64,000 bases of DNA from Trichobilharzia szidati (taxonomy: Eukaryota; Platyhelminthes; Trematoda; Strigeidida; Schistosomatidae). Location of the stretch: positions 29,274,804-29,338,803 of the forward strand of contig OX235277.1 in the NCBI GenBank assembly GCA_944472155.2. The letters are read 5' to 3'. The notes beneath the pieces were generated by a model that saw only the letters and a list, made by a program, of their open reading frames with translations, was not told the DNA's origin and made no database searches. Below, one piece after another: positions 1 to 11,334 of this stretch; position 1 is the stretch's first letter; each line of letters starts with the position of its first letter. The translations under genes and the position numbers were made by a program.

Positions 1-229
1 AAGCAAAGCAGTGAAAATGTTAAAATATAATCTAACGTGGACAAAAAATTCCCAACATACAAAACATATGAAAGTGAGGTAATGTCTTCAGGAGAGATTT
101 GTAAAACGGCAGAGTAAAAACTGAAGAATATATAAAGCTCCACAGTTAGGCTATTTAGACCTATACACAAGAGTATTTAGAGGATAGATAATTAGGAATT
201 CGTTAATTAAAGGGCATTAGGATTCAAGT
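1..229. other. AT-rich sequence, nothing recognised
   Basis: No coding stretch, splice-flanked exon or repeat family seen elsewhere in the window was recognised here. Confidence 0.4.
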
Positions 230-1087
230 TCGTATGTTTAATGTCATACATACTCGAAGACTTCCTTGCAGGCGAAAACCCATAAACTGGCAGAAGAGGC
301 CGACAGCGAAGATAGAACTCCATGTGAACATAGAGAAGACGGAGGTGGTGAAGATAACTAATCAACCAGCTAACAGCAACAACAACTAGAAACAGTCACC
401 ATCCATTGGAGAGATTTGACGGAGGCTACTTCCTTCACTTATCCAGCCAGGAAGCATCGTTTCAACCGCAGCTGGTGGAATGGATGAAGATGTCAAAGCC
501 AGCCATCAAGAATAGGAAAGGCAATATACGCCTCCATCAACCTGAAACCAGTTTGAAAATCTTCTGCACTGACTCAGCATAAAGGAGAAGATTCGGATTT
601 TAAAAGCAGATGTGAAGTCAGTTATTTCTTCTGTGCAGGTCAGAAACTTGCACTGAAGAATTTGCGATAGGCCACTGCAGGTTTTCATCAACAGCTGCAC
701 ACTTCACTGGCTCCATACTAAAGATGGAATAGCCAGCCAGAAAAAACTGTCAACAAGAAACTCTGACTGAGAACAAACTAACTGAGAGCTGATTGCCCAG
801 CAAACATGTAGGAGACAATGGAGATGGATTAGGCATACGCTGAGGAGGCCGTCGAGTGACATCATGCTATCATTAGGCCATTGCTCGAGTAGAATCCGAA
901 TGAGAAGCGACGACTTGGTCATCACTTGGTGGGTAACATGGAGGAGATAGCGTGGCGAGGAGGAGACGATAGATTATGGGCAGTCGTGAACCCAGCTGGA
1001 GAGGACAGAAGAAATAGAACAAAGTGTAGATGTGTTGTTGAAGCCCTATGTTCCACTCGGAACCCAAGGGAATAATAATAACAATAC
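230..1087 (+). mobile_element. RTE-like LINE, decayed 3' half
   Basis: This is a 5'-truncated, stop-riddled copy of the LINE better preserved at 32742-33889. It starts near the catalytic RT motif (a decayed LEDF around 250-265). It runs through the linker with CAA/CAG repeats (about 365-390) and the WRW motif region. It ends with the family 3' tail reading GAAGCCCTATGTTCCACTCG followed by an AAT-type microsatellite at 1069-1087. A short tandem-repeat tail instead of poly(A) is typical of the RTE clade. No intact ORF remains. Confidence 0.8.
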
Positions 1088-1295
1088 AGTAAGATTTAAG
1101 TCGAATCAGTTATCAGAGGATTGTCATAATGTTCGAATTTCATATTCTCTTCCTTCTTATCATCAATTTCGATTAAAGAGCCACTCGATACCACCATGGT
1201 TTATGTTTGAAACATTTTTTCTTTAACAATACACGCGTTTTCATGGATGAGTCCTTTTGAGAAGAAAGAAAAGTCTGATATGCTAATTGTCTTTA

Positions 1296-1935
1296 AGAAT
1301 AAAAAGGTTGCATAATCTAAGACAAAGCCAAGAGACTCAAGCAAGTCTTCATTGAAAATGGATATCCTACTAGATTCATCGACAAAAACATGGACCTGAA
1401 AGAATCTAAACGGTGCCGAAGAAATTGCTGTTTCTGAACAAGCGCTTATCCAAATCGCTAAGAAAAGCTTTCTTTCCTGCTGAGCTATGAGTCAATTTCT
1501 ACAGCCGGCAAATGATCAGTGGATATGTGATGGACAAACTGCTGCCTTGGGCTATTTCAGTGTGTGCTTATGAATTCACCTGTTCTTGTGGAGTTAGTTA
1601 TATTGGCCGTAGAAAGCGCACACTTTCCAAATGCATCTGCAAACATTATCCAACATAGTTAGTTAGTTAGTTGGCAAGGGGACGAGGTCAGACAATTACC
1701 GGCCTAATTCTCAAGCAGCTGGTGAACTCAGGCCACACGGTACCATTACAGTTATCTTTTTTAAGATTATCTGATAGGTGAGACAGAACGGTAAAAAAAG
1801 GATGTCAGGTTTCTGCATTTGTGTATGGCGGTGGAGCTGCGGATTTGTCAATACAACCCCTTACTCTGTGTATGGAAGAAGTTTGTTCAGTCTCTTGTTT
1901 TACCATGGTCTTATTCTCTTCCCTAATTGTCCGCT
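1296..1935 (+). pseudogene. Penelope-like element fragment (GIY-YIG end)
   Basis: In shifting frames the plus strand encodes pieces typical of the PLE RT-GIY-YIG linker and endonuclease. These are FIENGYPTRFIDKN (about 1345-1395), then FTCSCGVSYIGR (about 1576-1610), and near 1870-1925 the terminal signature LCVWKKFVQSLVLPWS. The catalytic region is broken by frameshifts and a GTTA repeat (1659-1673). No complete ORF remains. Confidence 0.75.
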
Positions 1936-1961
1936 CTAATTGATAGTAATTTTTTTCCTTC

Positions 1962-2082
1962 ACTTTCCCCAGTGGAACATAGGGCTTCAAACTAGTGGCT
2001 CGAAGTTTCTGTAGCAGTGTTTATTTTACAGGATAGGGTTGCTAGCCTCATGCCTAACATTTCCTCTTCACCGGCATTATTT
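1962..2082 (-). mobile_element. SINE-D 3' fragment
   Basis: The reverse complement matches the 3' half of SINE-D (19322-19562). It has the block with GCTAGCAACCC, then an ACTGCTAC(A/C)GAAA stretch, and ends with the CCTATGTTCCACT tail shared with the RTE-like LINE. The tRNA-like head is absent. Confidence 0.6.
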
Positions 2083-2242
2083 CTGGCCTAGCGAGGTAAA
2101 GGAGTGCGAGCAATTAATTCACTATTATCACACGTGTTTATTCTGTACATTTTCTACCCCTTCCTTTCTGTTTGTCTGGCCATCATTAGTTTGGCTGTTT
2201 TATTTCAGTCGACTTCTCTCTAACTTTTGTACTGAACTTGAC

Positions 2243-3773
2243 TGAGTGACTTTTCGACAACACAATAAGAAGACGTAGTTTATCTGAAACGTGTAATGTA
2301 TTGGCGCAACACATTTCGGACATTCTGATCACACACGTACTTGTCATACACAGTTTTTATATAATGCAAGAAGACATGAATAATTACAATACAGGTCAAG
2401 GTCACAAATGATGGGTAGGGAGACACAAAAGGTGAGGGTAAGAAAGACAAAAGGAGAGAAAACAAGGCAAAGAAGGGGTTGAAAATATTAGGAAGTAAAT
2501 TAGTCCTCGGTTCTAAATTGAATTACCAAGGCAGGTTTAAGGTGATAACAAATAATTTTTGTACACACAAGACAGGTTTAAGTCTTTTTATGGCTAAGGC
2601 TTCAATGAATTTAAGTATGTGGCCCGACCTCGTTTTATATATCGGCTTAAAGGCACTGTTGAAATCAACCTTATGACCCATCTCTATAATATGCTTGGCT
2701 ATAGATGATGTTGGACATCTATTTCCGGGTTCAATTGTGTCTGGTGATTTCATTTGTTGCTGCAGCCACTTGGGAATGTGTTCTGTAGCCCTAACCTGCA
2801 GAGACCGATGGGTCCTCCCTATGTACGTGTCTCCACACATACATGTAAATTGATAAACACAATGGGATGTGACACTATCGTTCGGATGATGTGAGGGTTT
2901 ACAGAACAGCATAGTCCTCGTTTTCTCTATGAAGATAAGTTTAGCTGCGTAATAGGTTCTATTGATTGCGGCCTTAAGTCTTTGTCTGGTGACTAAACTT
3001 TGTTGATCACCTCTGAACGGTAAGGATATGTAAACATCCTTTTTGGGAGCTGATTGGATTGGCAAAGCTCTATGGTTGACACTTCCGTAACGTCTAATAA
3101 ATCTCAGTGGGTAATTGTTGTCTAGCAATATTTCAGTAAGGTGTTGTCTTTCTTCTTCAATTGTATCGGCAGTACATATACGGTGAATGCGCTTAAACAG
3201 ACATTTAACCAACGCCTTCTTATACTGTAGTGGACAGAAACTATGATAATTTAGGTACTGTCCCGTCCATGTGGACTTTCTGTAGACTGATCGTTTTACT
3301 GACCCATCTTCTCGGCGGGTTATTAGTACATCTAAAAATGGCAGGCAACCATTATTCTCTTTAACATATGTTAGTGATATACTGTTTTGTGCTCTATTGA
3401 TCCGGTTCAGGATTTCTACGGCGTCTGTCGGTTTATCACAAATGACTATTATGTCATCTACATATCTTTTATAAAAATAAGCTTTTCCAATTTCTTTATC
3501 CACTAGGTTCTCGACATGCGACATATATATATCAGCTAACAATGGACCTAGGGGGCTTCCCATGGCAACACCATCGATCTGGCGATAATGCTCGCCCTCG
3601 AATGTGAACTTAACATTCTTAGTACAAAGAAGCAGTAACTCTTTTAAGTAGGAAATGGGTACTGGTAATAGGAAATCATTGTCAGGGATGTAATCGCATA
3701 AAATGTCAACCGTCTGTAAAAGAGGTACATTCGTAAATAAACTACGTCTTCTTATTGTGTTGAGTGACTTTTC
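2243..3773 (-). mobile_element. Penelope-like element with inverted tail and 13-bp TSD
   Basis: The element is flanked by the perfect direct repeat TGAGTGACTTTTC (2243-2255 and 3761-3773), read as the target-site duplication. The minus-strand body is 5'-truncated inside the RT at the FTNVP motif. Beyond the truncation, the last 22 bp of the element's own 3' end occur again in inverted orientation (2261-2282 versus 3738-3759). The insertion therefore has terminal inverted repeats although it is a retroelement. The same plan recurs at 26123-26721 and 32553-34545. Confidence 0.85.
2523..3737 (-). CDS. Penelope-like RT/GIY-YIG endonuclease, 5'-truncated but open
   Basis: About 404 codons are uninterrupted from the 5' truncation junction to the stop. 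No genuine start codon survives; the first Met (3563) lies inside the RT. In order: FTNVP (RT motif A region), MGSPLGPLLADIYM (motif B), the catalytic YVDD in RYVDDIIVI, then FLDVLITR and STWTGQYLNYHSFCP (thumb region). The C-terminal GIY-YIG module has CVYQFTCMCGDTYIGRTHRS with the conserved Tyr/Gly, Arg and EH residues. RT copies the element RNA and GIY-YIG nicks the target. Both catalytic motifs look intact, so the copy is young, but it lacks its N-terminal part and cannot be autonomous. Confidence 0.9.
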   Translation of the reverse strand, partial: FTNVPLLQTVDILCDYIPDNDFLLPVPISYLKELLLLCTKNVKFTFEGEHYRQIDGVAMGSPLGPLLADIYMSHVENLVDKEIGKAYFYKRYVDDIIVICDKPTDAVEILNRINRAQNSISLTYVKENNGCLPFLDVLITRREDGSVKRSVYRKSTWTGQYLNYHSFCPLQYKKALVKCLFKRIHRICTADTIEEERQHLTEILLDNNYPLRFIRRYGSVNHRALPIQSAPKKDVYISLPFRGDQQSLVTRQRLKAAINRTYYAAKLIFIEKTRTMLFCKPSHHPNDSVTSHCVYQFTCMCGDTYIGRTHRSLQVRATEHIPKWLQQQMKSPDTIEPGNRCPTSSIAKHIIEMGHKVDFNSAFKPIYKTRSGHILKFIEALAIKRLKPVLCVQKLFVITLNLPW

Positions 3774-3927
3774 ACATTAGTACTTTACAGTAACGTATGC
3801 TATCTCTACGTTAGCTAGTCTAAGAATCTCCTACATTTCGTACACCCTGCCTGTGTTGACCGGATGAAGAGTTCAGGGGATAAATACACATGGGTCTCCT
3901 TTTCATTTCCCACAGTAGTCCCGTACA

Positions 3928-4480
3928 ATTATTATTATTATTATTCCCTTGGGTTCCAAGTGAGACATAGGGCTCAAACAGCACATCTCAATTTCATTCT
4001 GTTCTCCACAGACCTCTTTATCTTGTTCCACAATTTTCCATAAGCTGTCATTTCCTCTTCACATAATCTCCTTCATGCCTCCAACTCACCGTTTTCCAAA
4101 CGCGTTCTGCTCGATGACCTGGCACTCACTGTCACTCAACGCTCCCCTCGGGGTGTGTTCGATCTATCTCTATATCCTTTGGCATATTTGTTGGTCAGCG
4201 GCTTATAGGTTTGTCAGCTCTCAGAGATCCCTTTCGCTGGTTTTTTTCTGGCCATCTGATTTTCATATGTACTGAACGTGATGGGTGTTGATAAAACTCT
4301 ACAGTTTACTTAAAATGCTCCTCATCACACTCGTGCCAATTGTTTGCGTCGTATAGAAGCACTGACGTTACATTAGTGCTGAAAATCCGAATCTCGTTCT
4401 TTATGCTTAGTATAGCAGACTTTCACAGTGATTTTAGAGTAGTGAATGTGTGTTTTGTTTTCCCAAATCGATTCTGGCTT
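3928..4480 (-). mobile_element. RTE-like LINE 3' end, decayed
   Basis: Read on the minus strand, the copy ends (left) in the family tail CCCAAGGGAATAATAATAAT. Upstream it carries the WRR..EEE..., IGHS and WP(E/D)RI-like segments in broken frames. It is strongly diverged; right of about 4480 the similarity is lost. Confidence 0.7.
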
Positions 4481-5211
4481 GATTACACATCCTCATTCAT
4501 GATAACTAGGTTTTTATCTCCACCTTTCATTGGGTTCATCTTTTTTTATCTTTCCTCGAATAACGACCTGGTTATCTGACATAATGTTCTGAGGTTTCTT
4601 TTGTCTGCTGTCCGTTCTGCTTTATTTGTGTGTTTGTCGTGGAATTACCTCTTGTCTTTCCTAGCACTCATCTTCTCTACTTTATTCAGTCAGTTTTAGA
4701 CTGAACTACGATTCTTCTTTCGTTGTCCACCATTTTTGTTGGTTCATATTCAGTTCCGCCATCTTCATTTCCCCAATTAGCCTTCACGTGTCCATAGAAA
4801 GTAATCCCTTGACTTGAGTGTCCTTTTTTGTTAGACGTCTCCTTCGACGTCACTCTTAGAAGGTCCCAGTATTCTTCTTCACAGGTTTCTTCGGTGTCTA
4901 ACTAATGTCATGACCAAACATGTAGTCAGTCAAATTCCTGTGAACCAACGCTTGAAAACATTAGAGTATGCAAATATCAATTGAAGAAATATCCATTATA
5001 ATTATTTAGTGACTTACCGATCAAGTAGATATCCAAGTTCCGTTTGCTTTCACAAATGAAAAAAACCAACAATAATGAGAGTTAATATGATTATTTAACT
5101 AATTTACACTATTTTAGGTGAAAAAAATGATTCGATAAAATGTAAAATAAAACAGATACTTCAAGTGAAATTTGATTCACATCACTAATGTACAAGTTAC
5201 CAGTGCAGTAG
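4481..5211. other. No gene seen; AT-rich
   Basis: T-rich sequence follows the decayed LINE, with no ORF of family character and no splice-flanked exon that I could support. Confidence 0.4.
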
Positions 5212-5561
5212 TGTAACGATAGAAGACATGGGCCAGGCAACACATCGTTAATTGAGAAAATCAACAGATATTTATAGATTTTTATGTACATTATTATTAG
5301 CTTTATTGTAAACAGAAAACCAACGTCTTCTGATTGGTTGTTTTCTTGCTCAAGGTTATTCTGTCATCTATTTGTGGCCGTTTCTTAGAAAGTTAGGCTA
5401 TATATCTGCGAATCGTATTTGCACACGTTAAGTCTGCTGTGATTGGTTGGTGAGTTCCTCAAGGTTGAGCTTCGTTATTGTTTATTCTCATGACTCCGAT
5501 TCCGGACGTAAACGTTGACGTAAATTGTTGTCTACAAGCCATTGTAGACGCTCTCACCACA
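5212..5561. repeat. Solo-LTR-like repeat, copy 1
   Basis: About 350 bp, starting TGTAACGATAGAAGAC and ending CTCTCACCACA, so it has the TG...CA ends of an LTR. It matches 21111-21463 over its whole length with scattered substitutions. The flanks are GTAG and GAAG, an imperfect 4-bp duplication. No internal LTR-retrotransposon coding sequence is next to it. The orientation is arbitrary. Confidence 0.65.
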
Positions 5562-6344
5562 GAAGTATTTACTGTATAAGGTTAGTTGTGTCACTCAAAT
5601 ACTGTCCGGATTTTCATTTGACCATCACGAATTCTGTCCAGCTGTTGTGTAAGTGGAGGACAACTGACTGTATAGGTTAATTATCAATAGATTAGCTTTC
5701 CAGATTGATAATCTTATCCTTAATTTTGTGTGATATAAAATAACAGTATGTGAGTGCAACGATATGCTTATGAGCAGAGATAAATTATTTTCAGGACATC
5801 ATCCAGCAAACGATACTATGCTTCCATTTGATACATTTATTCTATAATGGAATTATACTCTACCACACTGACCAACGGTATATATACAATGCTTACATCT
5901 CTCACGAAAAGAAAAGCAATGAACAGCAAAAGCAGATCAAATTAGGTGAAAGTGAAACCAAGATTTCAGTTGAGAAAAATCTCTACCCGTGATTCTGTAC
6001 AGCCATATTTATATATGAATTACAATAGACAATAACAGTTAGTTTTCTTGTGTATGTCTATATGTGTGATTGTGACTTGTAAGCATGTACACCAATACAG
6101 TTTCTTTAGCATTTCCGATCAGTGTCAATCTTTAACATACTCAAACACACACACAAACACACACACAAAAAAAAATTGTCAATGTTCCTTGTACTTCACA
6201 TATAAATATGGTGGTGCAGCAACACAGGAAAATGAAGTCGTCGAAAAGAAAATGTTTCATGCCAGAAATATTTGTATTATCTCATTGGGGACTATTAATT
6301 TAACTCTTTAGTTGATTAAAAGTGCCTATACAGAATTTCAAAAG
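5562..6344. other. No gene seen
   Basis: AT-rich, with a short CA-rich microsatellite near 6140-6175. Small ORFs here show no family signature or splice context. Confidence 0.4.
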
Positions 6345-7715
6345 ATTTATTGGTGAACAAAGCATATTCTTTTCGATAACCTCTTCTTCATCAGGTACCA
6401 CAGATACATTCCATAATAATGAAAGAATGATTGTTATTACTGACAACATCTGTGGTTTCTAATAAAGAGTAACATCGAATCATTTATATCAGAATTCAAA
6501 AGGTCATCTGCAATAAGAATGCTTAAATAGATTATAGTCCAAAATATATAATGTATGTGGTAATGTGTATAATTGTAATACTAAATTGAACACCAGTATT
6601 ACAAAGTAAATGATTAGGAATGACAATGAATGTATAGTAATAAATTCGCCTGAGTTATGTTCACATCAGATTCTATTCATATTGGTTATAAACTTCAGAT
6701 GGATTAATGATCATGTCAAGGACGGAGGTAAAGAAAAAGGATTTTTGTGGTAGCATTTTATGTGCGTTGTGTGCATGTGTGTGTGTGTCAAAACTGTAAG
6801 TTTACTTCTTCGTTTTAACAGATAAACAAAAGGTCAGTTAATGCAAGCGTAATGACAGGGGGTAGTGTAATTTATATGTGCAGAATGGAGGGCCATATGT
6901 TCCAAAATGGTTGAGCTAATAAGGTATTTGTGAATTTGCAGACTCCACAGAGGGCCAGGGTAGTAATAGTGGTTGGAGCTGTTTCTTCTGTACACAGACC
7001 ACCGGTTGTCTCAGGAGGATCGCAACAGTCTCCACTTTTTTGGCGTATTCGGTACTTGAATGCCTTTTGCAGTTCCTTAGGTAGCCGATAGATGATGAAG
7101 AAGGATTCTACAATGCTTTGTGGTCAGTTTGGACCAGAAGGTCTAATATCGAACTGTTGATGTTTTTCACTGCACCTTTATTTAGCCACACTGGTAGGTG
7201 TTCCTGAGCTAGCTCGACAAATCAAGTTCCTAGAGCAGCGGCCAACACAACTCGCCCCACTAGCGCAGTTGAATTGGTAGATACAAGAAGAGGTAGCTAA
7301 TCTAGTCTAGGTACTTCATCTTTCAGTTGAGGAATCATAACGGGTCGTGTAGAAAGTGTCACTTGTAGTTCACTAGCACTAAAAGTTCTTTGAATAGATC
7401 TTCTCAACCTGTTAGTAGTTATTTCACTCGGTACACCATCCCTGAACTGCAGCCGTATATGTAAAGGCTCCTTATTTACAGATAGAGAACAGTCCTTTTC
7501 TACTTTCTTGCTGATGTGTTTCCTGATGAACTGATCTGCATAGCTATTTTCAATTAACTTGTCATATACAATGCTAAGTTCATCTTCAGTTATATCTTCT
7601 GAGCATTGAGCTCTGACTATGTAGCTGAGTGTCCTTAATGAATTCCTTTTGTACTGGAGAGGAAAAAAGTTATGAAAATATGTGTATTGTCCTGTTCATG
7701 TGCTTTTACTATGCT
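6345..7715 (-). pseudogene. PLE-1 family Penelope-like element, 3' half
   Basis: The minus strand encodes, with several stops, the RT thumb to GIY-YIG region. It includes QYTYFHNFFPLQYKRNSL (about 7655-7710), the linker KEPLHIRLQFRDGVPSEITT, then the terminal VCVQKKQLQPLLLPWPS (about 6945-7000). A long 3' UTR down to 6345 matches the reverse complement of 18165-18895 almost throughout. The GIY-YIG core has partly decayed. The body is joined on the right to an inverted tail of the same family (7716-8215). Confidence 0.85.
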
Positions 7716-8043
7716 ATCCGCCTAAAACGACCGTTGCTCTGTGTGCAGAAGAAACAGATCCAACCACTACTACTGACTACCCCGGCCTTCTGTGGAGTTT
7801 ATAAATTCATGAATTCTGTATTATTATCATTTTTCCTAATTTGTCTGACATTCAGTGTGTAGTGTTATGCTGTTGCCGATTATCACGCCTACAAATGCTG
7901 CTGACCTGCAATCTATTGATATTATTATTGATTCAATGTTATTTAAACAGCATTAATGTTGTTAATAACCCTAATCTCTTTCATTATTATGGATGGATAT
8001 ATATAAAGCTGTAGAGCCTGATGAAAAAGAAGTTATTGAAATG

Positions 8044-8178
8044 TTGGTATTAGATGATTGGAGGCAATCGGCAGGAAGCCTTGGACCTAGGTTTCGTGCT
8101 AGTTGGCACTCATCAGCAAGGCGTATCTGCAACCTTGAAGGAACTGATGTCTATTCTGAGATTTGAACCCGCGTCACC
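8044..8178 (-). mobile_element. SINE-B copy, clean insertion with 13-bp TSD
   Basis: A 135-bp minus-strand insertion sits inside the PLE-1 tail and is bounded by the perfect 13-bp duplication AGTTATTGAAATG (8031-8043, 8179-8191). From its 5' end it holds the B-box-like GGGTTCAAATCTC (part of a tRNA-like head, 5'-truncated), a spacer, a complete hammerhead motif (8078-8122), and a tail ending CTAATACCAA. Other copies are at 38298-38404 and 56486-56680; the last keeps the full tRNA-like head. Confidence 0.85.
8078..8122 (-). ncRNA. Hammerhead ribozyme motif, intact core (SINE-B)
   Basis: Read on the minus strand: stem I 5' strand GCCTTG, core CTGATGA, stem II GTGC-CAACTA-GCAC, core GAAA. Then comes a very short palindromic stem III (A)CCTAGGT, the cleavage triplet GTC, and stem I 3' strand CAAGGC. 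All six stem I pairs and all four stem II pairs are perfect and every catalytic core residue is consensus. The minimal stem III resembles hammerheads described in PLEs and other retroelements, which are thought to work better as dimers. Confidence 0.85.
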
Positions 8179-8599
8179 AGTTATTGAAATGAATATTCTT
8201 TGTTCAGTAATCAGTCTTCTAGTTATTTAGAATAATTAAACCTAAAAATAAACCAAACTGGGGATTAGCAGAATTTGAGTAAATTTAGGAAATCATAATA
8301 AAGGTAAAAATTATGTTACTTAATTATGAGCAAGTTGAAATTATTCCTTTATGTAGCAAAAATTTCGCAGTGTACTCATCAATTACATTTCTAAACTTTG
8401 GAAATACTCTGAATGGCAAAACTAGGATGGAACTTTTGAACACTATAGTGTGAATCTCTAAGTGATGTCATTTCGTCACCCTACAACTAAAAGCTAATCT
8501 CAGCTCAAATCCGTAATCATAGTCTACATAGGAAAATGTGTCCACCAGGCTATTAACACTTTGATGATATTTCATTCTTAAAAATTTAACAATCTGATC

Positions 8600-10245
8600 C
8601 ACCCGAAAAATTTCAGGTGGAAAAAACTAAGAAGGATGCAACAACGTCATTTGAAAATTAAGTAAATAAATGCCTCAAAGAACTCCTCATCAAGAAATTG
8701 ATTGACAACAAAACTTACAACGAACTCAGGTCAAAAGGTGGCTGCCTCCCATAAGGCTAATGTGCTCTTAAGACCTATATTACTGATGATAAATTCACCA
8801 TACCACAAGCTAGCTCAATGGCTAGCTCATTCATTGAAGCCAATTCAACAGAAATTTGCAAATCATAGCTTGGATGACACCTTCCAATTTTCTAGAGAAA
8901 TCGATCATGTTGACATATCAAATAAACTAATAGTGTCATGCGACGTGACTGCCTTATTTACAAATGTACCAGTAATGAAAACAATAGACATCATTTGTAA
9001 ACAAACAGATCTATTGCCATTACCAGAAACAGAAATGAAGTGCCTACTAATTCTTCGCACAAAAGACATCCAATTCAAATTCAACAAACGACTCAACCGA
9101 CAAATTGCTTGAGTCTCCATTGGTTCACCTCTAGGAACTATTCTAGCCGACATCTTCATGGGTTATCTCGAACAGACACGACTGAATGACGCTTTCAATG
9201 AAACAACATACTATCGTCAATACGTTCAGGATGCGTTTTTTGTTTGTAACAACATGAGTCAGGCATCCGTATTATTTGACCGCCTTAATGAGATCCACCC
9301 AAGCACTTAATTCACCATGGAATATGAACACAACGACGATTTCAATTTCCTGGACCTAAATGTAAAAAGAAGAAACGATGGAACGGTTGAAAAGTTCATC
9401 TACAGAAAAGAAACCTGGAATGGACAATATCTTCACTACAACAGCTTTTGACCTATAAGCTGTAAGCGGGGATTAGTAAGGACACTATACGACAGAGCCA
9501 GGAAGTAATGTTCGCCTAACAAGGTAGAAGAAGAATTAGGCTTTGTTGAAAAATGCCTTAGGGAAAACAGGTATCCAAAAGGATTTATCCTAAAGTACAG
9601 CAAAGAAAGAGAAGATAAAGCGAAGTATCCAACAGTTGAAATGAAGAAAGTGTTCACTTGCCTCCCATACAAAGGAGAAACAGTATCACAAAAGATTGAC
9701 AAGAGGATGAAAGGAGCAATGAAGAGATGCCTCCCTGAAGCTAAGCTGGTGACACTATACAGCACTACGTGCTCTATAAGCCAGTCAAAACTTGATAAGT
9801 ACCCTGCTGATGTTACCTCCAACTGCATTTATAAATTTACGTGCACCTGCGGTAGCTCAGCTCGCTAAGCAAGTTTTCAGCTTGATGAACTTTAACCTTC
9901 TTGAGTTGTCATGTTGACGTACAAGCTAACACTGTTCATTAAATTTTCCTGTTTTTATCTTCTCTCACCCCCCTTTTTTATAGTTTGGAAGCATATAAAT
10001 TGGTGGTAACTTTCACTAAAAATTGTAATACTTATATTCCGTATGCATTCATCTTATAATGTTTTCTGTATTATCTTTCAAACATTGAAGTATGAAATGT
10101 TATTATTTATAACCATTGTAATTTCAGGTAGTTTGCAGCTGATGAGGACCCGTGAAGTATAATGATATCGTTTTATACTGCAAATCTGGTCTTTATTTCT
10201 CTATCGAAACCTGAAGAGAAAGAACGATAAGGATATTCTTTATTC
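8600..10245 (+). pseudogene. Longest Penelope-like element copy (RT-linker), decayed
   Basis: This is the fullest PLE in the window. It carries the region before the RT fingers (NKLIVSCDVTALFTNVP around 8920-8975), the decayed motif B (VSIGSPLGTILADIFM, about 9115-9160), then Y-V-Q-D in place of YVDD (9217-9230). Then come FNFLDLNVKRRNDGTVEKF, YRKETWNGQYLHYNSF and the linker through NCIYKFTCTCGSS (9820-9855), where the GIY-YIG domain is cut off. A 3' UTR ends with a decayed family terminus near 10210-10245. The Asp-to-Gln change at the catalytic pair plus stops make it inactive. Confidence 0.85.
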
Positions 10246-10259
10246 AGACCAAATTTGAA

Positions 10260-11330
10260 ATCATGGTATGTAAATCTCAAAAAGATGACAGTTAAGAAAA
10301 ATACTTATTATAAATACTTCATAAAATCACAAACTTAGTTCATTATGGGCACCAGGAGATATGCTACACAAAGTTTCATAGTTTGTGCAAGGGCTTAGGT
10401 GCTGCCTAGACGGCCAGACTGAAGGAGGTGGTTATCTTAAGCAGCCACCCTTCTGTGAGCCTTTGACTTGAAGTCTCATCCATAAGACAGCGTCCGTAGA
10501 TACGTACCCATGGTTTCCGGTGACCAAAACAAGTTCATGTGCTGTCCTATCCTCTTGGATTCCGGAGCCCATATACATTATATAGGTTTGGAATCATGGT
10601 TTTCCCACTTCCCTAAGTTGACCTCTTTGTCTACCAGTCCGGCTATAAAAGCTGCAATAGCCCATTGATTTTTTTGAGGAACATCCCCGCAGAGTGAGGA
10701 TAGTGAATAAGACACCCGACAGAGACTACAAACACTTGGTCACATGATAACATTTCGAGACCGAAGACCGAAATCTACCCACCCTCAGCCCTATCAAGTT
10801 ATATATTCAATTCCTCATAAATAGCTTTACATCAATATAGATTAGTCGATAAGTTCTCTTGTTGTCTGTGAGAAAAATTACGGAAACAAAATAGAAATTT
10901 TTCGTGATAAGAAAATTATTATAATCTATATTATTTGTGATAAATAGTGACAAGTATTTACTGATCGAAGTAGACTATGACATGAATGCAAAAATGATTG
11001 AGTTTAGTTACGGCGATTGAAATTATGGCAACTACTCAGGCGTTACCAATTCTTTTAAAATGTTTATATACTACTTTATGAATGATCGATTTTCATAGTT
11101 TTGATCGCTTTCATAACGTCTGTTCCATACGATACAAGTATTGTCAATTTAATCAGTGATAGTCTGCAAAGCCAAGGTTATCCAGCGTACATTTGTTAAT
11201 AATTAACAGTCTGTCCCAGCCCTTCTGGCTTATTATGATTATAATTAGGTAGAATATGGGTAGCTTGTGTGACTAGCAGTGGAATCAAGAGTACTGACTA
11301 ACTGACTGCCTGACTAACTGATTCCACCGT
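10260..11330. other. Unrecognised intergenic/intronic-type sequence
   Basis: 10320-10810 is less AT-rich than its surroundings and looks like an old repeat, but it matches no other family in the window. 10811-11330 is AT-rich. No ORF or RNA gene was recognised. Confidence 0.35.
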
Positions 11331-11334
11331 AGAA

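Larger units (their letters stand above)
7716..8215 (+). mobile_element. Inverted PLE-1 tail joined to the minus copy
   Basis: The plus strand reads LLCVQKKQIQPLLLT and then the PLE-1 3' UTR, ending in the family terminus GAATATTCTTTGTTCAGTAA (8191-8210). This is the same terminus found at 6345-6375 in opposite orientation. 6345-8215 is therefore a head-to-head PLE structure with 3' ends outward. SINE-B has inserted into this tail at 8044-8178. Confidence 0.8.

Noticed and set aside
7999..8043. PLE-1 terminus (CTGATGA...GAAA spacing) as a hammerhead
   Set aside because: CTGATGA is present in this and related termini, but the bases between the boxes do not pair. At best it is a decayed ribozyme.
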